Source: Rhizaria sp. SCN 62-66
Lineage: Eukaryota; Rhizaria, unplaced
Assembly: GCA_001724265.1 (NCBI GenBank)
Contig: MEDY01000099.1
Location: 1 to 64,000 of the forward strand
Reading direction: 5' to 3'
DNA: 64,000 nucleotides
Shown here piece after piece: positions 1 through 9,366 of the stretch (position 1 is the first letter of the stretch; each line of letters begins with the position of its first letter). The translations under genes were made by a program, and so were the position numbers. The notes under the pieces are model-generated. The model was not told the origin of the DNA. It worked only from the letters and a program-made list of their open reading frames with translations, and did no database searches.

Positions 1-3000
1 CGCACGCGGTGCGCGGCGGCGCCGGCGTCGGCCGCGTCGTCCAGCGCCGCCGCAGCCGCCGCGCGCTCGCGCCGGGCGCTCTCGAGCGTGGCGGCCGCGG
101 CGGCGCGCGCCTCGGCGGCCGCGGTGACGGCCTCCGCGCGCATCTCAGCCTCCGCCGCACGCGCCTGCGCGTCCTGGGCCTGGCGCAGCGCGGCGCGCGC
201 AGTGGCGTCGCTAGCGCGGGCCGCGGCCTCGGCGGCGCGCTGGGCGTCCTCGGCCTCGCCGCAGCGCGCCGCCCAGTCGGACAGAGCGGCCTCGCCCGCG
301 GACAAGCGCGCAGCAGCGGATGCGGCCGCGCTCGTCGCCTCTGCGACCGCCTCGGCGGCCGAGGCGGCGTCGGCCGTGGCGGCGACGACGACGGCGTCGA
401 GCGCGGCAGTGGTCTCGGCCAGCTCGCTGCGGACTTGCGCAAACCCCGCCTCCGCGCTCGCCGCGGCGGCTGCGGACGCAGCGGCGGCGTCGCGCGCGGC
501 GGCCAGCTCGTCCTCGGTCGCGCAAAGCTGCGCTTCGAGCGCGGCCAGCGCCTCTGCGCTCTCGCGCGACTGCCGCTGCTGCTGCGCGTTGTGCCACTCG
601 TGGCCCTCCGCTGCAGCGGCCGCCACGGCACCCACAGTCGCGGCCGCGGTCGCAGCCGCAGACTCGGCCGCAGCAGCGCCCGCCAGCTCAGCAGCCACGG
701 TCGCAGAGTCCGCCTCGGCAGCCCGCGCCTCAGCGGCCGCAGCGCGAGTCTCTAAAGCGGCAGCGCGTGTCTCCGCAGCGGTCGCACGCGTCTCCGCAGC
801 GGTCTCGCGGGCCTCAGCAGCGCGCAGCGCGCTGTCATTGACGAGTGCTACAGTCTCTGCAGCGCTATTAGCAGCGCGCGTTGCGCTCTTGGCGTCGGTC
901 AGCGCCTTGCGGGCGTCAGCAACCTCGTCTTGCGACGCCTCAAGCTCGCTGCGCACGCGCGCCGCGTCGTCTTGCGCGCGCCTGGCCTCCGCCGCGACAC
1001 GCGCCAGTTCGCTCTGCGCGTGCGCGAGGTCGTTGCGCAGACGGGCCAGCTCGGCACGCAGCGCAGTCGCCTCGCTCTCAACCGCGCGGCCCACAGTGCG
1101 CGCTGTGTCGGTCTCCACGCGGCCCATCTCGGCCTCAGCGCGTGTGCGTTCGGCGTACACGCGCGCGGCCGCGGCCTCCGCGCTCGCGGATTTAACCGCG
1201 GCGCGCGCGTCTTCGAGCTCAACGCGCGTTGTTGAAGTCTCAGCGCGTGCGGCCGCGGTCTCAGCGCGCGCGGTGGCGAGCAGGTCAGCCAGCTCGGCGC
1301 GCGCCGCCTCCGTGCGCGAGGCCGCGGCCTCGGCCTGAGTGCGCGCCTCGCTCGCTGCAACGGTCTCGGCCCCCGCGGCGGCCAGCGCGGCGGCGGCAGC
1401 GTGCAGCTGCGACTGGAGTGACTGCACGTACTCCTCGTGCGCGCCCGCACCGCGCGCCGCGGCGGACTCAGCGGCAGCCTGCGCAGTGCGCGCGGCCGCC
1501 GCGCTCTCCTTGGCGGCCGCGGCCTCGGCACGCGCGGCGGCGGACTCGGCGCGCGCGACGATGGCGTCTTCCTTGGCGGCCTCGGTCTGCGCGCGCGCGG
1601 CGGCGGCGTCGGCCCTGGCGGCGGCGGCGGCTTCCTTGGCGGCCGCGGTCTCCGCAGCGGCCTTGCGGCTCGCGACGGCCAGCGCGGCACAGCGCTCGCG
1701 CAGCGCGGCGGCCTCGCGCGCGTCCTTGCGCGCCTGCTCAGCAGTCACCTCAAGCGAGAACGACTGAAGCGCGGCCGAGCGGCCTGCCGCGGCTTCCTCC
1801 GCCGCCGCCGCTCGCGCGCTCGCGCCCGCCAGCCCGGCGTGCAGCTCCTCAGCCGCCGCCTCCGCCGCAAGCGCGCGCTGCGCAGCTTCAGAGGCAGCGG
1901 CGCGCGCGGCGTCAACAGCAGCGCGCGAGGCCGCGGCGTCAACAGCGCTGGTGTCGAGCCGGGCACGGAGGAACGAAAGCTCGCCCTCGAGCCGAGCGCG
2001 CTCGGCCGCCTGGCTCTGTTGCAGCGCGGCCTCGCTGTGCTGGAGCGCGGCCTCGGTCTGTCGCAGCGCCGCCTGCGCAGCCGCGGCGTCGGCACGCGCC
2101 GCTGCCTGCGCAGCCGCCTGCAACTGCACTTGCGCCTGTGCCTGTGTCTGTTGAGACTGGGCCTGCGCCTGCGCGACCGCGGCAGTGACGACTGCGGCGG
2201 CGGTTGACTCTGCGACAGCCACTGCGGTCTCAGCAGCGGCGGCGCGGTCGCCGGCCACGGCGGTTTCCGCGCGCAGAGAGCTGTTGAGCGCAGTCACAGC
2301 GCGGAGGCGCGAGCGGAGCGCCTCTGCTTCAACGGCTGCGGCGGCCGCGGCGGCTGTGGCGGCGGCAGCGGGGAACGAGGCGGACGCAAACGACACGTCC
2401 GCCGGCTGTTGCTGTTGCTGTTGCTGTTGCTGTAAGATTGTCGTTTCCAGTGCATCTATACGCGCCAGGAGGCGCCGTTGCTCCTCTTCACGAGCCTCAC
2501 GGGCCCCAGCCTCAGTCTCAGCCGCAGCGGCAGCAGCGGCAGCGGCAGCGGCAGCGGCGGCAGCGGCAGCGTTGCGCCGTAGAGACTGCTGCGACTGCGC
2601 GTGTTGCTCTGCCGATTGCGCGAGCGAAAAAGGCGGCGGATACTCCCCATCGCCGTCCACGTCTCCACTTGCGTCAACTGTGGCCGCTGACCGCGTCGTA
2701 GCAGCGGGCGCCCTGTGGCTTCGGGCGGCCTGCGACAGCGCGGCCGCGGCGTCCGCCATCGCCGCCGCCGCCGCCAGCGTCGCGTTGGCCGCCGCGGCAG
2801 CCGCGCCGTCAGTCGCGGACACGGACGGTGTCAGCGGCGGCACAGGCGGTCCAGTCACAGTCCCGGCCCCAATCGCAGTCGCAGTCGCCGTAGCCGGCCC
2901 CGTTTCTGCTGCCGCCTGCGGGGCGAGAGAGTTCGGCAGCGCATAGCCCGCGGCGGCACGGTCTCTGTCCGCGGCCTGGTACACCGCGGCGGCGGCGGCG

Positions 3001-3839
3001 GCGGCTGCAGCGGCAGCAGCGGCGGCGGTCGCCGACTGTGGCTGCTGATGCTGTTGCTGCTGATGCTGCTGGCCGTGCGACTGAGGGTGAAGCAGTGCGG
3101 ACAGCGGCGTAGCGGCCGCGCGCATAGGCGTGGCCGCCGCAACGGCGGCAGAGGCGGCGGCAAGCGCGGCGTCGGAGTGCCGCGGGCGCGCGAAGGCCGC
3201 GTTGGCCGCGGCGGCCGCGGCGGCGGCAGCGGCGGCGGCCGAGGCGGAGACGGCGGCAGCGGCGGGGTACGGCGCGCCGGGCGTGGCGTACACGGGGGGC
3301 GCGGCGCCGAAGAACGAGTTATCCGCACCAGGCGTGCCGAACCCGTGCCCGTGCGCGAAGCTGTGGCTGTGGCTGCGCGCCGGAGTCACCGCGGAGTGCT
3401 GCTGCTGCTGCTGAGGCTGCTGCTGAGGCTGGCCGCCGGCGCCGAGCACGGAAAGGTTGTGGCGGTGGCGGGCGACAATCATCGCCACGTTGAACGGCGT
3501 CATCGTCGCGTTATGAGAACCTGCCGCGGTGAACGACGCGTTCAGACCGCCAGCACCCGCGGCCCCCGCGGCAGCGGCAGCAGCGGCGGCAGCGGCGGCG
3601 GACGAAGCTGAGTATGCTGGGGACGCGGGGGTGCGCGGGCGGTCCTGAGGGTTGCGCAGAGGCGTGGAGTAGCGCAAAGGCGTGCCCTGTGACGTAGGGT
3701 ATGGGTTCTGTGATGAGAGGAGCAGGCTGCGGCGGGCGGTGCTGTCACCAACGCTGTTGCTGCTGTTGCTGCTGCTGATGCCACTGTTGACACCTCCGGC
3801 GCCGGCGCCGCTGGGGGCGCCAGGACCGTACGGGTACAT
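1..3839 (-). CDS. Ala/Gln-rich coiled-coil protein, C-terminus cut by window edge
   Basis: Reading from the ATG at 3839 down to position 3 gives at least 1,279 codons with no stop; the 3' end lies outside the window. The first ~450 residues are low complexity (Gly/Ala/Ser, His-Gln clusters, long Ala runs). From about residue 440 (near 2530), starting with an Arg/Glu-rich stretch and a nine-Gln run (2405-2433), the protein becomes heptad-like with alternating Ala, Glu, Arg and Leu (for example ARAELADLLATARAE) and stays so to the edge. A long parallel coiled coil, structural or centrosome/cytoskeleton-like, is an inference from composition only; no named family is recognised. Base composition also leaves long open frames on the opposite strand here, but those read as Ala/Arg/Ser repeats without heptads. 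It shares a divergent interval with the LAMMER kinase. Whether an ATG further upstream is used cannot be decided. Confidence 0.75.
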   Translation of the reverse strand, partial: MYPYGPGAPSGAGAGGVNSGISSSNSSNSVGDSTARRSLLLSSQNPYPTSQGTPLRYSTPLRNPQDRPRTPASPAYSASSAAAAAAAAAAAGAAGAGGLNASFTAAGSHNATMTPFNVAMIVARHRHNLSVLGAGGQPQQQPQQQQQHSAVTPARSHSHSFAHGHGFGTPGADNSFFGAAPPVYATPGAPYPAAAAVSASAAAAAAAAAAAANAAFARPRHSDAALAAASAAVAAATPMRAAATPLSALLHPQSHGQQHQQQQHQQPQSATAAAAAAAAAAAAAAVYQAADRDRAAAGYALPNSLAPQAAAETGPATATATAIGAGTVTGPPVPPLTPSVSATDGAAAAAANATLAAAAAMADAAAALSQAARSHRAPAATTRSAATVDASGDVDGDGEYPPPFSLAQSAEQHAQSQQSLRRNAAAAAAAAAAAAAAAAAETEAGAREAREEEQRRLLARIDALETTILQQQQQQQQQPADVSFASASFPAAAATAAAAAAAVEAEALRSRLRAVTALNSSLRAETAVAGDRAAAAETAVAVAESTAAAVVTAAVAQAQAQSQQTQAQAQVQLQAAAQAAARADAAAAQAALRQTEAALQHSEAALQQSQAAERARLEGELSFLRARLDTSAVDAAASRAAVDAARAAASEAAQRALAAEAAAEELHAGLAGASARAAAAEEAAAGRSAALQSFSLEVTAEQARKDAREAAALRERCAALAVASRKAAAETAAAKEAAAAARADAAAARAQTEAAKEDAIVARAESAAARAEAAAAKESAAAARTAQAAAESAAARGAGAHEEYVQSLQSQLHAAAAALAAAGAETVAASEARTQAEAAASRTEAARAELADLLATARAETAAARAETSTTRVELEDARAAVKSASAEAAAARVYAERTRAEAEMGRVETDTARTVGRAVESEATALRAELARLRNDLAHAQSELARVAAEARRAQDDAARVRSELEASQDEVADARKALTDAKSATRAANSAAETVALVNDSALRAAEARETAAETRATAAETRAAALETRAAAAEARAAEADSATVAAELAGAAAAESAAATAAATVGAVAAAAAEGHEWHNAQQQRQSRESAEALAALEAQLCATEDELAAARDAAAASAAAAASAEAGFAQVRSELAETTAALDAVVVAATADAASAAEAVAEATSAAASAAARLSAGEAALSDWAARCGEAEDAQRAAEAAARASDATARAALRQAQDAQARAAEAEMRAEAVTAAAEARAAAAATLESARRERAAAAAALDDAADAGAAAHRV

Positions 3840-4656
3840 CGCAAATAGACGCCTGGGCGCTCGCTTAGCGCTAGATACAGAACGCTGTAGGGCTTGTGTT
3901 CAACCGAATGTCCTGAAAACGGCTGTGGGTGCGTTGAGACAGAGCCACGTACACGTCGCTTATTTGGAGTGGAGGAGAGAGACTGGGAGTGGACCCCAGT
4001 GACAAGGAAGATTACTGGATGAGACGAAATTGAAATTATAAGTGTAATACACCATATTAAACAAGATATGTGCGTTGTGCATTTACTGTGGTGACGGTGT
4101 ATCTCTTCCAAGCCATGATATGATTGACTCGCCTTCACTGCCCAGCCAGCCTTGCACCGCGAGCCGTTGAGCCTGAAGGCTCGAATCTTGTATTAAAATG
4201 AACTGTCATGGAAAAAACACGCGTGCTACGAAGACCATCTTAAGTGATTCGAATTGCCTTTGAAGTAATCTCAAATATATTTTTAGAAAAATGCTATCAG
4301 CCATTGATTCAACGACACTCTATACACTCGAAACTTCGGCGCCGCGTGTGCGTGCAGAAGCCAGTCGACCTTTGCTTATTTACCGTGTAGCTCCTGGCAG
4401 CTTCTCTCAGATGATACCTAGTGTTTTAATGTAGAAGATTTATGGGTTTTTTGTTCCTAAGTTGCGTGATTTTTTTCCTCGTCGAGCTATCTTTCTCTAC
4501 TACGACTTCATAACTCACGCACCTCACCTCACCTCCGAATCTCCATCCCGCCCTTTCGCGCCTCCCGCTCATCAGCCTTTCTAGTCAAGTCTACACAGAT
4601 TTCAGTTTGTTGGCACCGCGCACTCCAGCCTCTCCTTCCCTTTTTTGCGTGAACCG
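3840..4656. promoter_or_regulatory. Divergent intergenic interval, coiled-coil gene / LAMMER kinase
   Basis: This 817-base stretch between two outward-facing start codons must hold both promoters and 5' leaders. Its centre (about 4010-4500) is AT-rich, whereas both flanks are GC- or pyrimidine-rich. Visible elements are a tandem CTCACCTCAC run near 4519-4533, a palindromic CACGCGTG at 4218-4225, a small hairpin (GAGCC, loop TGAA, GGCTC) at 4169-4182 and an E2F-like octamer at 4554. No TATA box at a convincing position and no RNA gene was seen. Confidence 0.5.
4554..4561 (+). promoter_or_regulatory. E2F-like octamer TTTCGCGC
   Basis: The octamer TTTCGCGC matches the E2F/DP consensus TTTSSCGC and lies 96 bases before the kinase start codon. 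It may be in the 5' leader rather than the promoter. With a single site in GC-rich flanking DNA, chance is a fair alternative. Confidence 0.25.
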
Positions 4657-7600
4657 ATGAGCTCCTGGCGCCGCGACGCGCGTGCTGCCCCGGCAGCGGC
4701 CGCTTCCACCCGCGCCACCAACTCCACACGCGGCAAACGCGCGCTGTCCTCCGCAGCCCCCGCCGAGCGCGGCGACGACACCAGCGGGTCCGACGGCAGT
4801 GACGCAGACCGCGCGACGGGCGCAATGGGCGGCGTCAAGCGCACGCGCCGCGCCGACGCCCTCCGCCCCAGCGCCGCGGAGAGCGCCCGCGCCCGCGTTG
4901 CCAACCGCAGCCGCGACCTCGACCGCGACGACGAGGACGAGGAGGATGACGAGCACGGTGGTGACGGCGCCGACGGGAGCAGCCGCGCGACACGCCGCAA
5001 GGTCCGCACGCGCACGCGCACGCGCACGGCGAGCCGCGACCCGGCTGCGGTGGCGGCGGCAGCGGCGTCGCCTGCTGCGGCGACGTCGTTCACGGCCAAG
5101 ATCACCTCGTTCCTCGGGCTCGGCTGGGGCAGCAGCAACAGCAGCAGCAACAACAACGCGGCGGACCGCGGCGGCGAGCAGGGCGAGGACGAATCGCGCA
5201 CTGACACTGGCTCCGGCACTGACGACCGCCGCCGGTCACGCTCGTGCTCACAGTCGCCGTCTCGTTTGCAATCTCAATCACGGTCGCGCTCGCAGTCGGC
5301 CGCCAACTCAGACTCCGGCTCCGGCTCTGGTTCTGGCTCTGAGCAGGCTGCATCGAGCGACAGCGCAGTCGCCGCCGCCGCTGCTGGCGCTGTTGCCGAG
5401 GCCGTCGACGGGATTGAGTCGACCAGCCCGTACAGCCGCAGCCGCAGCCGCAGTCGTGCGCGCTCCGGCTCGCAGTCGCGGTCGCGCTCGCGGGCTCCGT
5501 CCGCGGTGGTCGAGAGCGCGGGCTCCAGCGCACGCAGCGCGATCGAGCTCAGCGACAGTGATAGCGAGACGGGGAGAGCGGGCGCGAGCGGTGACGAGAG
5601 TGACGTCGAGTCCAGTGACAACGAGGGCGACGGCCGCAGCGGCAGCGGCAGAGACAGAGACGGGCACAGGCGCGAAGGTGGCTCGAGCGGTGACGAAGAC
5701 GACGACGAGGCTGAGAGCGAAATCGACTCACGCAGCCGCAGCCACAGCCGCCGCGCCAGTCACAGTGCCAGTCATAGGCGCAGTCGCAGGGCCAGTGGGA
5801 GTGGGAGTGGGAGTGGTGACGAAGACAGCGAGTTCAGCAGTAGTGAGATCGAAGACGTCGACGTGAGCTTCCACAACACGCCCGCGAAGCCCGAGAAGCC
5901 TGCCCGCTCGCGCGCGCTCGCCGCCGGCGGTGGCAACGGCGCCACGGCTGAGGGCGCGCTGCTGCTCGGCGACACCAGCGACGACGACGATGCCGCCGCT
6001 GTGAATGCTGCAGCGGACGCGGCGGCGCGGTGGGCGAGTCCGCGTCTGCAGGCGGCGCTGCGCGAGGCCGCCGAGGCAGACTCAGCAGACGAGCGCGACA
6101 GTAACGCAGTCAAGAGCAAGAGCCAGGGTCAGGGTCAGGCTAAGGGCAAGTCTGCGACGGTGGTGACTGGTGACCGTAAGTCCGCGCGCGTCGCGAGCGT
6201 GTCGCGCTCGATCAGCCCGCCGAAACCGCGCGCGCACGACGGCGACAGCGACGGAGACGGCGATGGTGTCGGTGAGCACCGCGGAAACGGCGAAGGCAGG
6301 CGGAGAGGCCGCCGCGGCGGGTGGCTATCCCGCGCCTTCTCGGGGCTACGCGGCGTCTTCAGCTGGGGCGCTGTCGGCGATGGCGACGGCGACGGGAACG
6401 GGGGCAGCGGCGACAGCAACAGCAACGCGGACGGTCAGGAGCGCGACGGTCACAGCAACAGCAACAGCAACAGCGGCAAGCCCTTCGCCGAGACTGGTTC
6501 TGGGGCGCAGACTGCGTCGTCATCGTCGTCTTTCTCAGTGTCTTCGATCTCGGACCGATCGTTCGACGGGAACGCGCGGCCCACGATCGACTCACAGGCC
6601 GCACGGGCGGCAACACCAGCCGCCGCGGCCGCTGGCTCCACCCGTGCCTCCGCCTCCGCTTCAGCCTCTGCGTCAGGCTCGGGCTCGGGCTCTGGGGCTG
6701 GTTCAGTGTCCGCCTCAGACGCACGCGGCTCGCAGCCGCCCAACGGCCAGGCACAGACCGGCGGTTCCGGCTCCAGCTCATCCTTTTCGCTGTTCGGATT
6801 GTTCCGCAGCAAGGGCGCCACCACTCCGTTGCCCGCGGACTCGCCCGCGCCGGCGCCGGTGCAGACGCCCGCCGGCGCCGCCGCCGTTGCGCCCGCCGTG
6901 GGCCGCCGCAAGAGTCTGCTCGCCTTTTACACCGGCGAGGCCGCCGACGGCAACGCGAACAACAACTCGAGCAACAACATCAGCAACAACAGCGGCAGCG
7001 GCTTCGGCGCTGCACCGCCGTCGTCCACGCGCGCCGCTGGCGACCGGGGGGGACTGACCGCAGCGGATTCCGAGGGCGACGACGACGATGCGTTCGCGCG
7101 CGCGTGTGCCCGGTCGCGCTCACTACCGCCCGCGGGCACCGGCGGCGGCGACGACTCGGACGACGTCTCCGGCGACGACAACGACGGTTTCATTGCAATT
7201 TCGCCCGGCGCGACGCTGCTGAACCGCTACCACGTCATCGACCGCGCTGGTAAGGGTACATTCGGCTCCGTGCTCGACGTTTACGACACGGTGCGCCGCC
7301 GCCGCATTGCGCTTAAGGTCGTGCGTTCCGTCAAGCGCTACCTCGACGCGGCCAAGACTGAGGTCGACATCGTTATGCGGCTGCAGGAGCGCGATCCCGC
7401 CGGCGAGTCCGGTTGCGTCCGTCTGATGAAGCACTTCACGATGGACTTCGCGGGACAGCGCCACATGTGTCTCGGCTTTGAAAAGCTCGGTCTGTCACTG
7501 TACTCGTTCAGCAAGCGCAACGCGCACCGCGGCTTCCGGCTCTGCGACGTGCGCGCGATCTCGTTCCAGCTGCTTGTGTCGCTCGCGTACTGCCATCAGA

Positions 7601-8934
7601 ACGGGCTCGTGCACACCGACCTGAAGCCTGAAAACATCCTGCTCGCGTCCTCGCACTACCGCGTCTCCCCTCTCGGCGAGCCCAGCCACGTCGAGGCGCT
7701 CGCACTCCTCCGCGCGCGCGCTGAGGAAGAAGCCGCCTCCGACTCAGCCTCGCGCTCGCGCTCGGGCTCCGCCTCGGGCTCGGGCTCACGGTCACGCTCT
7801 CGGTCGCACTCTGACTCACGCTCCCGGTCACGCTCGCGGACGCGGTCCACCTACGGCGACGACGGCGGCAGCGGCGACGACGACAAGAGCGAGCGCAAGA
7901 GCCAAGACAGCAACAACGACAATGACGGCGGCAGGGACTCCAAGAACGATAGTAAGGATAGCAAGGTCACGCCCGCCGCGTACCGCGTTCCCGAGTCCGT
8001 CTCCGTGCGTCTGATCGACTTCGGCGCGGCGACATTCCCGGAGCACCGACACCCGGCCGTGATCGCCACGCGGCAGTATCGCGCACCAGAGGTCGTGCTC
8101 AACCTGGGCTGGTCCTACCCGTCCGACCTGTGGTCCGCCGCGTGCATCATGCTCGAGCTTTTCACCGGCGACCTGCTTTTCGCCACGCACGACGATATGG
8201 AGCACCTGGCGCTGATGGAGCGCGTTCTGCAGCGCAAACTGCCCGAGCACATGCTCTCACACGCCATGACGCGCAACAAGACGCCCATCGTGCCCCGCGC
8301 GCGCGGCGCCCCGTCGGCGCACCCGCCGCGCGACTGGGACGTCCCGCGACCGCGCTCGCGCTCGACACTGCGCGCGGACATGCTCGTGCGCGCCGACGCG
8401 CCCGCGCTGCGCTGGCCCGAGAACGCGGTCGACTCGCGCTCTTTCTACGTCGTTAAGGAAGCGCTCACGCTGCGCGAGAGCGTCTTTGCGGGCGCCGAGC
8501 TTACGAAGCCCACTGGCGAGCCGTTGCCTGATGTTGGCTCCACGCCCGTGCCTGCACGCATTACCCGCGCCGCCGCCGCCGCCGCTGCCGCGAACTCGAC
8601 CGGTACCGGCGCCTCCATGAGCAACTCTGCCGTGAACGCGAGTGCGACTGTGGGCTCGGGCAGTGTCTCGGCGGCCAACAACGAGCCTGCGTATGGCCCC
8701 GCCGCGGCGTCGCGTGCGGACGGCGTTGCGCAGCATCACCCGTCCGTGGGCGAGCTGGCGAGTTTCTTTGACTTGCTCGACAAGCTGCTTGCGATGGATC
8801 CCGCGCGCCGGCCCTCAGCCAAAGCTGCGCTGGGACACCCGTTCTTCGAGCGGACGCGCGCGGAGGTTCAACCCGCGTCGTTTCTCTGGCAGAACGAGCC
8901 GCTGCCCGCGCACAAGTACTCGCAGTACGCGTGA
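4657..8934 (+). CDS. CLK: LAMMER (CLK/DOA/LKH1-type) dual-specificity protein kinase
   Basis: A single-exon gene of 1,425 residues ending in TGA. LAMMER kinases phosphorylate SR splicing factors in the nucleus. Residues 1-856 are a disordered Ser/Arg/Asp-rich leader with many RS dipeptides. The kinase domain runs about 857-1395: Gly loop GKGTFG, Lys887 in ALKVV, catalytic loop HTDLKPENIL with Asp988, DFG at Asp1121, and EHLALMER at 1182, the family-defining LAMMER helix in near-canonical form. The C-lobe ends with HPFFERTR. All catalytic residues are present, so it should be active. Two insertions enlarge the domain: an RS/Asp-rich block (about 1024-1108) between the catalytic loop and DFG, and an Ala/Ser-rich block near 1300. 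The ATG at 4657 is chosen because the frame upstream has no ATG before a pyrimidine-rich leader. Family assignment is firm; the substrate is inferred from the family. Confidence 0.95.
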   Translation: MSSWRRDARAAPAAAASTRATNSTRGKRALSSAAPAERGDDTSGSDGSDADRATGAMGGVKRTRRADALRPSAAESARARVANRSRDLDRDDEDEEDDEHGGDGADGSSRATRRKVRTRTRTRTASRDPAAVAAAAASPAAATSFTAKITSFLGLGWGSSNSSSNNNAADRGGEQGEDESRTDTGSGTDDRRRSRSCSQSPSRLQSQSRSRSQSAANSDSGSGSGSGSEQAASSDSAVAAAAAGAVAEAVDGIESTSPYSRSRSRSRARSGSQSRSRSRAPSAVVESAGSSARSAIELSDSDSETGRAGASGDESDVESSDNEGDGRSGSGRDRDGHRREGGSSGDEDDDEAESEIDSRSRSHSRRASHSASHRRSRRASGSGSGSGDEDSEFSSSEIEDVDVSFHNTPAKPEKPARSRALAAGGGNGATAEGALLLGDTSDDDDAAAVNAAADAAARWASPRLQAALREAAEADSADERDSNAVKSKSQGQGQAKGKSATVVTGDRKSARVASVSRSISPPKPRAHDGDSDGDGDGVGEHRGNGEGRRRGRRGGWLSRAFSGLRGVFSWGAVGDGDGDGNGGSGDSNSNADGQERDGHSNSNSNSGKPFAETGSGAQTASSSSSFSVSSISDRSFDGNARPTIDSQAARAATPAAAAAGSTRASASASASASGSGSGSGAGSVSASDARGSQPPNGQAQTGGSGSSSSFSLFGLFRSKGATTPLPADSPAPAPVQTPAGAAAVAPAVGRRKSLLAFYTGEAADGNANNNSSNNISNNSGSGFGAAPPSSTRAAGDRGGLTAADSEGDDDDAFARACARSRSLPPAGTGGGDDSDDVSGDDNDGFIAISPGATLLNRYHVIDRAGKGTFGSVLDVYDTVRRRRIALKVVRSVKRYLDAAKTEVDIVMRLQERDPAGESGCVRLMKHFTMDFAGQRHMCLGFEKLGLSLYSFSKRNAHRGFRLCDVRAISFQLLVSLAYCHQNGLVHTDLKPENILLASSHYRVSPLGEPSHVEALALLRARAEEEAASDSASRSRSGSASGSGSRSRSRSHSDSRSRSRSRTRSTYGDDGGSGDDDKSERKSQDSNNDNDGGRDSKNDSKDSKVTPAAYRVPESVSVRLIDFGAATFPEHRHPAVIATRQYRAPEVVLNLGWSYPSDLWSAACIMLELFTGDLLFATHDDMEHLALMERVLQRKLPEHMLSHAMTRNKTPIVPRARGAPSAHPPRDWDVPRPRSRSTLRADMLVRADAPALRWPENAVDSRSFYVVKEALTLRESVFAGAELTKPTGEPLPDVGSTPVPARITRAAAAAAAANSTGTGASMSNSAVNASATVGSGSVSAANNEPAYGPAAASRADGVAQHHPSVGELASFFDLLDKLLAMDPARRPSAKAALGHPFFERTRAEVQPASFLWQNEPLPAHKYSQYA

Positions 8935-9366
8935 GTATGAGTTCAGGCTTGGGCGCGAGTGCGTGACATGACTCGTGCATTCACTGTATGACGCGTCAAA
9001 AGTTCAATTTTAATACTACACTATACCTAGCAATAATGATACACACAATAGTTAATATCCAGAATAATAAACCATTTTATTACCTACTTTTGACACAACT
9101 GACGAAAGGTTATTTCCAGGGCGGCCGGAGTAACTATATGGTAAACGAAAGAATACACATTGTATTCAAAAAGAAATTGTTGCAGTTTATGCCTCTGTCT
9201 GAAAGTTACAAATAAATGACATTGTGCATCTCAAACAATAAAAACAAAATACATAGGCGTTGGCTTTGACCGGGAGCCAGTGGCAACACTCGGGCAGTGC
9301 CGCATAAAGTTTGAAGCTGATGAGTGTCGCGAGGACTTCTCGCTCAGCCCACGCTCAACTCATCGC
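8935..9366. other. Convergent intergenic interval, kinase / DHHC gene
   Basis: This is 432 bases of mainly AT-rich DNA between two stop codons facing each other. It holds candidate polyadenylation signals for the kinase transcript and presumably those of the opposite gene. A 75-codon AT-rich open frame (8988-9215) is present, but its composition is unlike any gene here. Confidence 0.6.
9066..9242 (+). terminator. Candidate polyadenylation signals (three AATAAA)
   Basis: The hexamer AATAAA occurs at 9066-9071, 9211-9216 and 9237-9242, which is 132 to 303 bases after the kinase stop codon. This is the expected place for mRNA 3'-end formation, but AT-rich DNA yields such hexamers by chance. Confidence 0.35.

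Noticed and set aside
88-1767. Long plus-strand open frames opposite the coiled-coil gene
   Set aside because: They read as Ala/Arg/Ser mirror repeats caused by GC-rich composition; the minus frame shows real heptads and an unbroken run of 1,279 codons.
4169-4182. Hairpin followed by TCGAAT, reminiscent of a tRNA T-arm
   Set aside because: No acceptor, D or anticodon arms fit around it.
4218-4225. MCB-like ACGCGT element in the kinase promoter interval
   Set aside because: The same hexamer also occurs in 3' intervals (near 8990 and 33010), so it is not promoter-specific here.
8988-9215. 75-codon AT-rich open frame between kinase and DHHC gene
   Set aside because: Composition is intergenic, it overlaps the likely 3' UTR and polyadenylation signals, and it has no recognisable domain.
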